This document shows positions 45,147 through 53,880 of a stretch of 64,000 nucleotides of DNA, in pieces. The position numbers were made by a program, and so were the translations under genes. The DNA is taken from contig NZ_CP034248.1 in NCBI RefSeq assembly GCF_003931855.1, positions 1,860,001-1,924,000 of the forward strand, given 5' to 3'. Within the stretch, counting starts at the first letter, position 1, and every line of letters starts with the position of its first letter. The notes beneath the pieces are model-generated. The model had not been told where the DNA came from. It ran no database searches and saw only the letters and a program-made list of their open reading frames with translations. Origin of the DNA: Paenibacillus lentus (GTDB lineage Bacteria; Bacillota; Bacilli; Paenibacillales; Paenibacillaceae).

Positions 45147-46694
45147 ATGACTGAAATTCAAAATCTAGAGTCAGTGAAGACACCAGGAGCGGTATATTTC
45201 ATTTTCGGAGCAACCGGAGATTTGGCACGGCGCAAGTTGTTTCCCGCAATATATTCCTTGTATCGCGAGGGGAAGCTCGGAGAAGATTTTGCGGTTATCG
45301 GCGTGGCGCGGCGTCCCCGCTCACTAGAAGAATTCCGTGATGATGTGTATCGTTCCATTCAGGAGTTTTGTCGTTATTCCGTTGATGATCAATCGGAGTG
45401 GAGTCGCTTTGCAGAGCATTTCTCGTATAAATCACTTGACATTAACAATATAGATGGATATCGGGAGCTGCTTCAGCAGACAGAGGAAGTGGAAACACGC
45501 TTTGGCATTCCTGGCAACCGATTGTTTTATCTGGCCCTTGCGCCGGAGCTGTTCGGCAGCGTATCCTTCAATTTGCGGAAGGGCGGCATGCTGGATAGCA
45601 GCGGCTGGCATCGCCTCGTAATCGAGAAGCCGTTTGGCTATGATTTGATCTCCGCTCAGAAGCTGAATGAAGAACTGAATCAGGTGTTCAAAGAAGAAGA
45701 GATTTATCGGATCGACCACTATCTTGGCAAAGAGATGGTTCAGAACATCGAGGTAATTCGCTTTGCGAATGCGTTCTTCGAGCCGCTTTGGAATAACAAG
45801 CATATTTCTAATATACAGATTACGCTTAGCGAAACTGTTGGCGTTGAGGAGCGTGGCGGGTACTATGATAATGCCGGGGCTCTTCGTGATATGGGGCAGA
45901 ACCATATGCTGCAATTGCTTACGATGATTGCGATGGAGCCGCCAAGCCGACTGCTTCCCGAGGATATTCGGGATGAGAAGGTAAAAGTGCTTCGTTCGCT
46001 TCGTCCATATACTTCTCCACAGGAAGTGAAGGAGAATGTTGTACGGGGACAATATTCCGAGGGCGAGAGCGGCGGCAAGGCGCTGCCAGGCTACCGTCAG
46101 GAGGAAAAGGTAGACCCGAACTCCGATACGGAGACGTATTTCGCGGCTAAGGTCTATGTGGACAATTTCCGCTGGGCGGGAGTTCCATTCTATATTCGGA
46201 CAGGTAAACGCCTTCCGGTGAAGACAACGGAGGTCGTTGTGGAATTCAAGCAAATGCCAACTAACGTCTATCTCGGTCAAAAGCATAAGCTTGAGCCGAA
46301 TCTGCTCGTCATCCGCGTCAATCCTATGGAAGGGATTTATATTAAGATCAACGCGAAGAAGCCGGGAACGGAGTCGCAAATCAGTCCGCTCGCAATGGAG
46401 TTCTGCCAAAGCTGCCAAGTAGGCATTAACTCTCCTGAGGCATATGAGCGTCTCATCCATGATGCAGCCAATGGCGATTCCACTTACTTTACGCGGTGGG
46501 ATGAGGTTGCTACAGCATGGGCATTCGTTGATCGTATTGCATCTGCGTGGGCGCAGGAATCTGGCGACATCAGCACTTATCCCGCAGGTTCCTGGGGGCC
46601 GGAGGAAGCTGATAAATTGTTGGCGAAGGATGGTTTCCATTGGTGGCCGGTAAATGGCCAGGAAGAGGATAATGTCATTTGGATCAAAGGTTAG
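45147..46694 (+). CDS. zwf: Glucose-6-phosphate 1-dehydrogenase
   Basis: A 515-residue G6PD, first enzyme of the oxidative pentose phosphate pathway, making NADPH. The nucleotide site is FIFGATGDLARRKL (about residues 18-31, GASGDLA type). The substrate motif is RIDHYLGKEMVQN (about residue 190). It ends WWPVNG. ATG 45147 follows GAATGAGGAG. The gene is monocistronic, preceded by about 180 bases without a gene and followed by a terminator. Confidence 0.96.
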   Translation: MTEIQNLESVKTPGAVYFIFGATGDLARRKLFPAIYSLYREGKLGEDFAVIGVARRPRSLEEFRDDVYRSIQEFCRYSVDDQSEWSRFAEHFSYKSLDINNIDGYRELLQQTEEVETRFGIPGNRLFYLALAPELFGSVSFNLRKGGMLDSSGWHRLVIEKPFGYDLISAQKLNEELNQVFKEEEIYRIDHYLGKEMVQNIEVIRFANAFFEPLWNNKHISNIQITLSETVGVEERGGYYDNAGALRDMGQNHMLQLLTMIAMEPPSRLLPEDIRDEKVKVLRSLRPYTSPQEVKENVVRGQYSEGESGGKALPGYRQEEKVDPNSDTETYFAAKVYVDNFRWAGVPFYIRTGKRLPVKTTEVVVEFKQMPTNVYLGQKHKLEPNLLVIRVNPMEGIYIKINAKKPGTESQISPLAMEFCQSCQVGINSPEAYERLIHDAANGDSTYFTRWDEVATAWAFVDRIASAWAQESGDISTYPAGSWGPEEADKLLAKDGFHWWPVNGQEEDNVIWIKG

Positions 46695-46741
46695 ATTGAT
46701 ACGATTTGGATATAGAGTTAGCTAGCTAGAAGGTTAAATAC

Positions 46742-46781
46742 AAGCCGCTGATCAGCTGAATTGTTGGTTGGCGGCTTTTTT
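46742..46781 (+). terminator. Terminator after zwf
   Basis: AAGCCGC pairs with GCGGCTT across about 22 bases, followed by a TTTTTTT run. Confidence 0.8.
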
Positions 46782-46934
46782 TATAGAATATCGTTATTAT
46801 GCATAAGCTAATACTAGGGCAGAGCAAAGGCATCCTCAATATCTCCCAAGATGTGAGGGTGTTTTTGCGTACAAAGAGACAAAATATGTTACAATATACA
46901 ACGTGAATTTGTGGAATGAGAGGACTAGTGATAT

Positions 46935-48518
46935 ATGAGCAAAGCATTGGGACAAGTGCTGCAGCAGGAAGTGGACAAACGGCGAACGTTTGCAATTATT
47001 TCCCACCCGGATGCCGGGAAAACAACATTAACCGAGAAGCTGCTGCTGTTCGGCGGGGCGATCCGTTTGGCCGGGTCAGTAAAGGCTCGAAAAGCAAGCA
47101 AGCATGCAACAAGCGACTGGATGGAAATTGAGAAGCAGCGCGGTATCTCCGTTACTTCCTCCGTCATGCAGTTTGATTATAACGGTCACCGGGTGAACAT
47201 TTTGGATACACCAGGTCACCAGGACTTTAGTGAGGACACGTATCGAACGTTGACCGCCGCGGATGCTGCCGTCATGCTGATCGACGTGGCCAAAGGCGTC
47301 GAGGTGCAGACAATCAAGTTGTTCCAGGTTTGCGCCAAGCGGGGCATTCCGATTTTTACCTTCATAAACAAGCTGGATCGGGAAGGCCGGAATCCGTTTG
47401 ATCTGATGGAGGAGTTGGAGCAGGTACTGGGCATTCGCTCTGTGCCGATGAACTGGCCAATCGGCTCGGGGCGCGAGCTGTCGGGCATTTACGACCGTAT
47501 GAATAATCAGGTTGAACTGTTCCAAGGGAACGATCATTCCCAGATTCAAGTGAAGAAGGTCGAGAATTATCATGACCCTGCGATCCGTGAATTAGCTGGG
47601 GAATTTCTTCATGATCAGCTCTGTCAGGATTTGGAGCTCCTGGATGTAGCGGGCGACCCCTTTGATATGGAAAAGGTGAGCCGGGGTGAACTCACTCCAA
47701 TCTTCTTCGGCAGCGCTGTAAATAACTTCGGTGTTCAGACGTTCCTGGAGAGTTTCCTGCGCCTTGCTCCGAAGCCGGAGCCGCGCCATAGTTTAGCCGG
47801 GTTGGTTGAGCCGACTCATGAAAAGTTTTCGGGTTACGTATTTAAAATCCAGGCCAATATGAACCCGGCGCACCGAGATCGAATTGCCTTTTTACGTATC
47901 GTGTCTGGTAAATTTGAACGGGGAATGTCGGTGAAGCATGTTCGCGTTGGCAAAGAGATTAAGCTCTCACAGCCGCAGCAGTTCCTTGCTCAGGATCGGG
48001 ATATCGTAACCGAAGCATATCCGGGCGATATTATTGGGTTGTTCGATCCGGGGATTTTTCGAATCGGGGACTCCCTTAGTCAAGGCAGCGAGATTGTATT
48101 TGATGAACTTCCGACCTTCTCACCGGAGATTTTTGCCAAGGTGACGGTGAAGAACGCTTTGAAGCATAAGCAATACCAAAAAGGGATCGATCAGCTTACA
48201 GAAGAGGGAACGATCCAAGTATTTACGACGGTAGGCTTCGAGGATATGCTGCTTGGCGTCGTAGGACAGCTTCAATTTGAGGTGTTCGAATATCGGATGA
48301 AAGGCGAGTACGGCGTGGATGTTCAGTTGCAGCGGATGCCGTATCAGTTCGCCCGCTGGATTGTCGGGGATAAGGTAGATCCATCAAAGTTCCGGATTAA
48401 CTCTACGCTCGTGACGGATAAGAAGGGCAATTATGTTGCCTTGTTTGAGAACGAATATGCGATGAGAACCGCAATGGAGAAAAATCCAGATGCCGAGTTT
48501 TTAGAGACGGCCCCTTAA
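46935..48518 (+). CDS. prfC: Peptide chain release factor 3
   Basis: A 527-residue RF3, a GTPase that recycles RF1 and RF2 from the ribosome. G1 is ISHPDAGKTTLTEKL (about residues 18-32), switch I is KQRGISVTSSVMQF, G3 is LDTPGHQDFSEDTYR and G4 is FINKLDREGR. The domain II/III part ends with QFARWIVGD and FENEYAMRTAMEKNPD. Length matches E. coli RF3 (529). ATG 46935 follows AGAGGACTAG weakly. The nearest neighbour on the plus strand is zwf, with its own terminator. Confidence 0.95.
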   Translation: MSKALGQVLQQEVDKRRTFAIISHPDAGKTTLTEKLLLFGGAIRLAGSVKARKASKHATSDWMEIEKQRGISVTSSVMQFDYNGHRVNILDTPGHQDFSEDTYRTLTAADAAVMLIDVAKGVEVQTIKLFQVCAKRGIPIFTFINKLDREGRNPFDLMEELEQVLGIRSVPMNWPIGSGRELSGIYDRMNNQVELFQGNDHSQIQVKKVENYHDPAIRELAGEFLHDQLCQDLELLDVAGDPFDMEKVSRGELTPIFFGSAVNNFGVQTFLESFLRLAPKPEPRHSLAGLVEPTHEKFSGYVFKIQANMNPAHRDRIAFLRIVSGKFERGMSVKHVRVGKEIKLSQPQQFLAQDRDIVTEAYPGDIIGLFDPGIFRIGDSLSQGSEIVFDELPTFSPEIFAKVTVKNALKHKQYQKGIDQLTEEGTIQVFTTVGFEDMLLGVVGQLQFEVFEYRMKGEYGVDVQLQRMPYQFARWIVGDKVDPSKFRINSTLVTDKKGNYVALFENEYAMRTAMEKNPDAEFLETAP

Positions 48519-48626
48519 GCACTTGTCAGGGGGATAGGCCGAGGGCTTACCCGCCAAATACAGCTTGCTCGTAATATTTTTTTATAGTGGAAGGTCTATG
48601 CGTAAGTCTTTGGTTTAGATAACATG

Positions 48627-48674
48627 AAAGGAAGCCTCTTATCCGACATCAAGTCAGATAGGAGAGCTTCCTTT
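48627..48674. terminator. Bidirectional terminator between prfC and sspI
   Basis: A long stem AAAGGAAGC with GCTTCCTTT, extended inside by TATC/GATA pairs, lies between two convergent genes and is followed by TTTGTTG. Confidence 0.75.
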
Positions 48675-48695
48675 GTTGGGTTGAGCGGGCTCTTC

Positions 48696-48929
48696 TTATT
48701 TCAATGGCTTATGCTCGGCAGAAGAAAGCTCATTGTTCAGAAGTGAGATGAGCTCATCCTTTTTGGCCTCGTCAATATGCTTCCAGATGATCTCAAAGAC
48801 GACACCAAGGCCGGGAAGCGCAGCTTCCTGGGCATCGATAGACCCTTCCACCATCTCTCGCAGACCGGATTCATTCTTACCGTGCATTTTATGCACAACT
48901 GCTTGTCTAAGATCAAGAGTAATTGGCAT
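48696..48929 (-). CDS. sspI: Small acid-soluble spore protein I
   Basis: A 77-residue SspI-family SASP. The start LDLRQAVVHKMHGKNESGLREM and the centre LPGLGVVFEIIWKHIDE closely follow B. subtilis SspI (NLRHAVIANVTGNNQEQL and LPGLGVLFEVIWQHASE). GGGAGG precedes the ATG. SspI is made in the forespore under SigG. A SigG promoter was looked for but not found with confidence. Nearness to the ysgA-type gene matches the B. subtilis sspI-ysgA neighbourhood. Confidence 0.92.
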   Translation of the reverse strand: MPITLDLRQAVVHKMHGKNESGLREMVEGSIDAQEAALPGLGVVFEIIWKHIDEAKKDELISLLNNELSSAEHKPLK

Positions 48930-49055
48930 AGCAATACCTCCCTGAAATAGTCATTGCCCGGTGTTAATGTTCCCGATGTTGCCTGTGAAAATTCAAGTTT
49001 AAGGCATGTTGTGGTATACTATTTCGCATAAATAATGACTCGGGCAGGTGGAAGC

Positions 49056-49730
49056 ATGGCACAATCGGGAAAAAAACAATATGCGGTCATCGGCATGGGC
49101 CGTTTTGGGCTTAGCGTGGCTAGTGCCTTAAGCGGAATGGGCTTTGATGTGCTGGCGATTGACTCCAACGAGCAGCGTACACAGGAGGTATCCAATATTG
49201 TTACGCATGCCGTCTCTGCGGATTCCACGGATGAGGAGGCGCTTCGTGCGCTAGGCATTCGGAATTTCGATGTGGTGGTCGTCGCGATCGGTGAGAATAT
49301 TCAGGCAAGTATTTTAACAACGCTTATTATTAAAGACCTCGGCGGGCCGCTTATCATTGTAAAAGCGCAAAATGAGCTGCACGGCAAGGTGCTGAATAAG
49401 ATCGGCGCGGATAAGGTCATTTATCCGGAGCGGGATATGGGCCTTCGCGTTGCCCACCATTTAACTTCTCCGAATATTTTGGACTATATCGAATTATCGG
49501 ATGAATATAGCATTGTTGATTTGCAAATAACGAAGGCCATGGTCGGAAAAAACCTGAAGGAGCTCGATATCCGGGCGAAATTCGGCTGCAACGTCATGGC
49601 CATCAAGACAGGCGCCAAAATGAATATTTCACCGGCAGCCCATGATCGGCTTGCTGAAGGGGATATTCTTGTAATTGTCGGAGAGAAGAATGACCTTACA
49701 AAGCTGGAGTTGGCTTACTCGGAATCATAA
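49056..49730 (+). CDS. Ktr/Trk potassium uptake regulatory subunit
   Basis: A 224-residue KtrA/KtrC-type protein. An RCK_N Rossmann domain (residues 1-135; YAVIGMGRFGLSVASAL with the acidic end DVLAIDSNE binding nucleotides) is joined to RCK_C (about 140-224; LQITKAMVGKNLKELDIRAK). It gates a KtrB/KtrD channel, which is not in this window. ATG 49056 (MAQSGKK) fits the AGGTGGA site; the ATG at 49035 has none. It binds ATP/ADP and c-di-AMP in known relatives. Confidence 0.88.
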   Translation: MAQSGKKQYAVIGMGRFGLSVASALSGMGFDVLAIDSNEQRTQEVSNIVTHAVSADSTDEEALRALGIRNFDVVVVAIGENIQASILTTLIIKDLGGPLIIVKAQNELHGKVLNKIGADKVIYPERDMGLRVAHHLTSPNILDYIELSDEYSIVDLQITKAMVGKNLKELDIRAKFGCNVMAIKTGAKMNISPAAHDRLAEGDILVIVGEKNDLTKLELAYSES

Positions 49731-49751
49731 ATTAAGGGGATGAACTGAACC

Positions 49752-50546
49752 ATGCAGCAAATTACTTCTCCACACAATCCCCGTGTGAAGGAATGGGCTG
49801 GACTGCTTGAGAAGAAAAACAGGGACAAGCAGCATAAATTTTTGATCGAAGGCATTCATTTGGTGCAGGAAGCGCTTAAGGCGCAGATCGACCTGGAATG
49901 CGTCTGTTACGAAATCGAACGCGGTATTCCTGCGGAGTTATCGAAGGCAGCGGCAGCTTCACTAGGAGTGGAATGGATCGGCGTTACGGCAGCGATAATC
50001 GCCAAGTGTACCGATGCGAAGACACCGCAGCCCGTGTTTGCGGTCGTTCGCAAGAGCGGCGATGAGCTGGGGCCTTTGCTGGCGGAAGAGCGCACTCTCG
50101 TTGTCGTGCTGGACGGAGTGCAGGACCCGGGCAATGTGGGCACGATCATTCGCAGTGCGGACGCCGTGGGAGCGAGCGGCGTAATCGTGGGACCGGGCTG
50201 CGCGGATATATACAATCCGAAGGTGATCCGCTCGACGATGGGCTCATTGTTTCATTTGCCCGTAATCGAGGGGGAGCTGGTCGATATTCTGCCCCAAGCG
50301 AAGGAGCGTGGCATCCGGCTCGCCGGAACCAGCCTGCAAGCTGCGGAGAGCTGCTATGCTTATGACTTTACAGGGCCGGTATGGCTCCTGTTTGGCAGCG
50401 AGGCGAGAGGTCTTAGCCCGAACGTCCGGGAGCTGATGGACGACGGGCTGCTTATTCCGATGCGGGGCCAAGCAGAATCGCTGAACGTGGCGATGGCCGC
50501 GTCGGTGCTGCTATTTGAGGCGCAGCGGCAGCGGTATTTTAAGTAA
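49752..50546 (+). CDS. TrmH/SpoU family RNA 2'-O-methyltransferase (YsgA-like)
   Basis: A 264-residue SPOUT methyltransferase. An N-terminal RNA-binding domain (about residues 1-75) precedes the knot domain. Its motif 1 is LDGVQDPGNVGTIIRSADA, motif 2 is LLFGSEARGLSPN and motif 3 is IPMRGQAESLNVAMAASVLLFE. It probably methylates a ribose of rRNA or tRNA. It lies 21 bases after the ktrA-type gene. In B. subtilis ysgA is next to sspI and pheST. Confidence 0.88.
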   Translation: MQQITSPHNPRVKEWAGLLEKKNRDKQHKFLIEGIHLVQEALKAQIDLECVCYEIERGIPAELSKAAAASLGVEWIGVTAAIIAKCTDAKTPQPVFAVVRKSGDELGPLLAEERTLVVVLDGVQDPGNVGTIIRSADAVGASGVIVGPGCADIYNPKVIRSTMGSLFHLPVIEGELVDILPQAKERGIRLAGTSLQAAESCYAYDFTGPVWLLFGSEARGLSPNVRELMDDGLLIPMRGQAESLNVAMAASVLLFEAQRQRYFK

Positions 50547-50568
50547 TAAACTCTATTCATTCTTAAGT

Positions 50569-50823
50569 TCAAGCCCAATTATGTGGACATTGGAAAAAAC
50601 ACCTGGCTGTAAACCGGTGCCGATATTCTATCGGCGTCTGTTTATTTAATTTGCGTTGTGGTCGCCGTTGGTTATAAAACGTATGTATTTTTCGATTCGG
50701 CTTTATGCCTCAGCTACACTTCGGATACGATAGGGGGAGAGCCCCTCCGGTTTGAGATGCGAGAGGAAGCTCTCCATGGAGGCGTTGTCTAGACAATTGC
50801 CTCGATGAGACATACTGATTTGG
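50569..50823 (-). mobile_element. IS3-family transposase remnant (C-terminal end)
   Basis: Read on the minus strand from 50823, it gives SMSHRGNCLDNASMESFLSH then EGLSPYRIRSVAEA, a TAA stop, and SRIEKYIRF. One base further shifted, YNQRRPQRKLNKQTPIEYR follows. This is the C-terminal catalytic end of an IS3-type orfB. It has one in-frame stop and one frameshift, and the rest of the element is missing. It lies between the ysgA-type gene and dgt. Confidence 0.85.
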
Positions 50824-50832
50824 GCGCTTGAA

Positions 50833-52242
50833 TTAGTCCAAATCGTAAATCGTTCCTACCTTAAGTCCGTACAGCTCATTGTAGATTTTCTCCGCATAAG
50901 CGTCCGTCATGCCCGCGATGTAATCGATGATCATATGCTCCCAGGTCCATATCGGCTTCGCTTTCCGCTGATCGCGGTCGAAGCGGCGCAGCCAGTCACC
51001 AGGAATAATCGATTTGGATGTCTCCGGATCGACAAAAGCGTCCCACAGCCGCTTGATCACCCAAGCGCTGCGCTTCTGCAGCCGCTGCACGCGCAGGTCA
51101 CGGATCATAGTCACCCAAGCGAAGCTTTTCAGCACACTTACGGTACGCAGCATGTCCTCGTCCTCCCGGCCTTCCTTGACGAACGTCACCTTTTGCCAGC
51201 TGCCGTCCGGGATGACGCCGAGGCTGGAGACGAATAGACTGACCCAGTATGCCTTAACCTCGCGGCGAGTCCGGGAATAATCATGGTCGCAAATCGGCAA
51301 TTTCTCATTCCAGACCCGCAAGAACGAATCAAGCACCTCCTCGACCTTGACCTGTATTTTGTCCGGCGTCCAGCCGTCCCAGAAGAAATCGTCCAACGTC
51401 ATAATTTTCTCGACGATTAGACGCTGAATGTGCGAATCCTTGAGAAAATGCTCATGTACCTCGATTTTTCCCGCTTTGATGCCATCTTCAAGATCGTGTG
51501 CCGAGTAGGCGATATCGTCGCACAGATCCATCAATTGCGCTTCGAAAGTTCTTTTCCCCTCCGGAATGCCCCAGCGGTCGCGGATGTAGGAAATATACTC
51601 CCATTCATGCAAGTAGAGACCTTTTTTATTGGCCGTGCCGGGATAAGGATATTTATTCGTCCCTAGCAGCACTGCGTCGGATAAATTGAGGCCGTCGATG
51701 TTTTCCCGTTTCTCTAGGAACATCATCAGCCGGAAATTATGGGCGTTGCCTTCAAAATGCTCATACCTCCGCCGGATGGCTTCCCGGATCTGCTGTTCTT
51801 CTCCGGGGGGCGGATTGGTGTTCCTCAAAGCCTGCTCAACCTTGTCTTCTACAAGCTTCTCTAATATACCGTCCAGCACTTCTTCACCTTTATGACCAAA
51901 GGGAGGGTGTCCAAAATCATGGCAGATCGCCGCGCACTCGACAACCTCCGGATCGATAATCAGTCCAGGATGGTCGGCTTTGTCCGCAGCGACATCCGGG
52001 TAGAAGCGAAGCAGGCTGCGTGCCGCTTCCCGGGCGATTTGCGCTACCTCCAGCGAATGCGTCAGCCGTGTCCGGTAATAATCCCCGGTTCCCGCCCCGA
52101 ATACCTGCGATTTACCCTGCAGTCGGCGGAAGGTGGGCGAATGAATCAACCGCGAATAATCGCGTTCAAAGGTTGCGCGGCTCGTCTCCTGCCCGATATT
52201 GTCCGGATACTGCCGATGCTCCCTCAATTCCTGAATATTCAT
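50833..52242 (-). CDS. dgt: Deoxyguanosinetriphosphate triphosphohydrolase-like protein
   Basis: A 469-residue HD-domain dNTPase. Metal ligands are visible in RTRLTHSLEVAQIAR (H), CAAICHDFGHPPFGHKGEEVLD (HD) and DDIAYSAHDLEDG (D). It is predicted to hydrolyse dNTPs to nucleosides and triphosphate. ATG 52242 (NIQELREHRQY) is chosen because AAGGAG lies about 11 bases upstream; the frame stays open to 52362. The IS3 remnant lies just past its stop. No gene was seen in the 294 bases before its start. Confidence 0.92.
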   Translation of the reverse strand: MNIQELREHRQYPDNIGQETSRATFERDYSRLIHSPTFRRLQGKSQVFGAGTGDYYRTRLTHSLEVAQIAREAARSLLRFYPDVAADKADHPGLIIDPEVVECAAICHDFGHPPFGHKGEEVLDGILEKLVEDKVEQALRNTNPPPGEEQQIREAIRRRYEHFEGNAHNFRLMMFLEKRENIDGLNLSDAVLLGTNKYPYPGTANKKGLYLHEWEYISYIRDRWGIPEGKRTFEAQLMDLCDDIAYSAHDLEDGIKAGKIEVHEHFLKDSHIQRLIVEKIMTLDDFFWDGWTPDKIQVKVEEVLDSFLRVWNEKLPICDHDYSRTRREVKAYWVSLFVSSLGVIPDGSWQKVTFVKEGREDEDMLRTVSVLKSFAWVTMIRDLRVQRLQKRSAWVIKRLWDAFVDPETSKSIIPGDWLRRFDRDQRKAKPIWTWEHMIIDYIAGMTDAYAEKIYNELYGLKVGTIYDLD

Positions 52243-52536
52243 AAATCCAGCACTCCTTCGTTTCTTTCCTGTTGATGTTATTGTAGCCACCACAGAGCGA
52301 ATCTTAAAGCGAAAGTTTATAATGAAATCATTTGCCCAATGAGTAGCACCCTTTTGTAGCATTAGTATGCGATAACCAGGTCCAGGTCATCTCGATCTGC
52401 CGCAGCGCATTAGTCAGACGCTTGAAGACCATTCAATATATAAGCTAACCGCCTAATCTGCCTCTTTATAACGATAGCAACAAAGTCCTCTTTAAAACGT
52501 CTAAAGTAGTAAATCCAGTATAGGGAGGGATATACA

Positions 52537-52889
52537 ATCAACAAAGCCATTATCAGTCTCATACTTATCCTATTTCTTATTCCTCTGTTCGGATGTAATA
52601 ATGAAAAAACAGTACGAATAAAATTTGGAACTATGATGAGGGGTATGTTGTTGCAAAAGATGAGGCTAATTTAATGATCTTAGTAGTGAAGAATCATGTT
52701 ACCGATTTAAAGAATAAATCAATTGAAAAAATTATAGAGGAAGCAGATCCTAATGCAATTTGGATTACTACAGATCGAGCAACATATGATTCGATTTTAA
52801 TTGGTGATCATGTAAAAATAAAGGATATAGGGACTGTTCTTCAATCCTACCCTGGTCAGACAAAAGGAAAAGTTACCAAAATGGAATAA
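52537..52889 (+). pseudogene. DUF3221-type lipoprotein, broken
   Basis: Frame 1 from 52537 gives a lipoprotein signal: NKAIISLILILFLIPLFGC, with the lipobox LFGC. It is cut by a shift near 52630. A second frame continues YDEGYVVAKDEANLMILVVK to KVTKME at 52889, matching DUF3221 (YobA-like) proteins. The start codon also looks lost: ATC stands where ATG is expected after GGGAGGGA. So the gene has both a start mutation and a frameshift. The 110 bases after it also show a short coding-like remnant. Confidence 0.75.
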
Positions 52890-53002
52890 AAGAATCCATA
52901 CGTTTGCAGGCCCTTTTTCTTTCCTTATGGCTGGTACAGAAGTATCGTCTTACACACCACAAGCGGTGAAGGAAGCCAACAAGCTAATCCCGTATCTATA
53001 AA

Positions 53003-53041
53003 AAACGCACAACCCTCTATAGGAAGAGAGGTTGTGCGTTT
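53003..53041 (-). terminator. Terminator of the SLH gene
   Basis: AAACGCACAACC pairs with GGTTGTGCGTTT and CTCT with AGAG, followed on the minus strand by TTTTTT. It ends the minus-strand SLH gene. Confidence 0.9.
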
Positions 53042-53056
53042 GGCTGCAGCTGCAGC

Positions 53057-53698
53057 TTATAGTTCGGGAAGATCCTGCGGATCATTCTTTTCTAAAGGTC
53101 TTTCCAATAATCCGCCAATGCCGTTCTCGCTGACGTTCTTAATGAATTGCAGGGCTTCAGCGCGCGTTAAGGCGCTGTTGCCGTCAAAGCTGTCCACGCT
53201 AGCGACATTCGGGTCTTTGCCCGTAGCGAGCCCGAAAGCCAGCACGTAATGGATGGCATGATCTCCACTGAAGTTAACGCCCTCGGCGGCCGTGATCAGC
53301 TCGGCGACCTGTTCTCGGGAAATTGGTTGATTCCTAGAGGGAAGGTCTTTGTAGCCGGTGACCGGATAATTTAACTGATCTGCCCTTGTGTAGTAAGCAT
53401 CGGCCCAGTGGTCTTGCTTAGCAGAGAAGAGCAGCTTCGGTTCAAAGGCCCGTAGCAGCATCGCAAGAAATTCAGCTTCGCTCACCGTTTGCTGCGGTCT
53501 GAATGTTCCGTCATTATAGCCCTTCACCATTTCATGAGCAATGGCCCATTGTACCGTCTTTTCATACCATGCTCCTTGTTTGACATCTGTGAAAGAAAGC
53601 GGCTCTGCGGCATGAAGTTTTGACGGCAAGGCTGTTCCGATGAGGGAAATGAGCAGCACGGTTATTAAGCTTAGCTTAGTCATTGTTCGAATTGTCAT
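53057..53698 (-). CDS. SLH-domain secreted protein
   Basis: A 213-residue exported protein. A signal peptide (about residues 1-30, LSLITVLLISLIGTALPSKLHA) leads into S-layer homology repeats: SFTDVKQGAWYEKTVQWAIAHEMVKGYNDGTFRP, DHWADAYYTRADQLN, and YVLAFGLATGKDPNVASVDSFDGNSALTRAEAL. SLH domains bind pyruvylated secondary cell wall polymer. There is no second functional domain. It lies 180 bases downstream of the protease gene, in the same direction, and may be translated from the same transcript. Confidence 0.85.
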   Translation of the reverse strand: MTIRTMTKLSLITVLLISLIGTALPSKLHAAEPLSFTDVKQGAWYEKTVQWAIAHEMVKGYNDGTFRPQQTVSEAEFLAMLLRAFEPKLLFSAKQDHWADAYYTRADQLNYPVTGYKDLPSRNQPISREQVAELITAAEGVNFSGDHAIHYVLAFGLATGKDPNVASVDSFDGNSALTRAEALQFIKNVSENGIGGLLERPLEKNDPQDLPEL

Positions 53699-53711
53699 AG
53701 TTACAAAACCC

Positions 53712-53880
53712 CTATCTCGTTGTGAACTCTAAAATCAATGGGTTCTTCAGTTCAAAGCTGTCTGGCGAAAGCAGGCTCGGTTTGCCTTTAACGGTCGTGT
53801 CCATAATGATGGTGTAGGTTTCCTGGGAGGCAAACTTGCCGTTCTTCGGCGCAACATGAATTCGATTAAACAGGATTTTT
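53712..53880 (-). pseudogene. Displaced C-terminal end of the S8 protease
   Basis: In the second frame the sequence reads KILFNRIHVAPKNGKFASQETYTI, then IMDTTVKGKPSLLSPDSFELKNP, ending at a TAG. This resembles the tail of an SbsA/Big_5-like Ig domain whose first strands (NIFVLNSKGESLEDAV) lie in the main frame. A one-base change near 53882 would join them, giving a protease about 55 residues longer. It may be a sequencing error or a real mutation. Confidence 0.7.

Noticed and set aside
45432..46640. Long open frame (402 codons) on the minus strand opposite zwf
   Set aside because: It lies entirely within zwf, has no ribosome site and its protein shows no recognisable family. Zwf is certain on the plus strand.
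48930..49000. SigG promoter for sspI
   Set aside because: A TGAATT box and a CATTAA box are present but 20 bases apart, too far for SigG, so no promoter is claimed.
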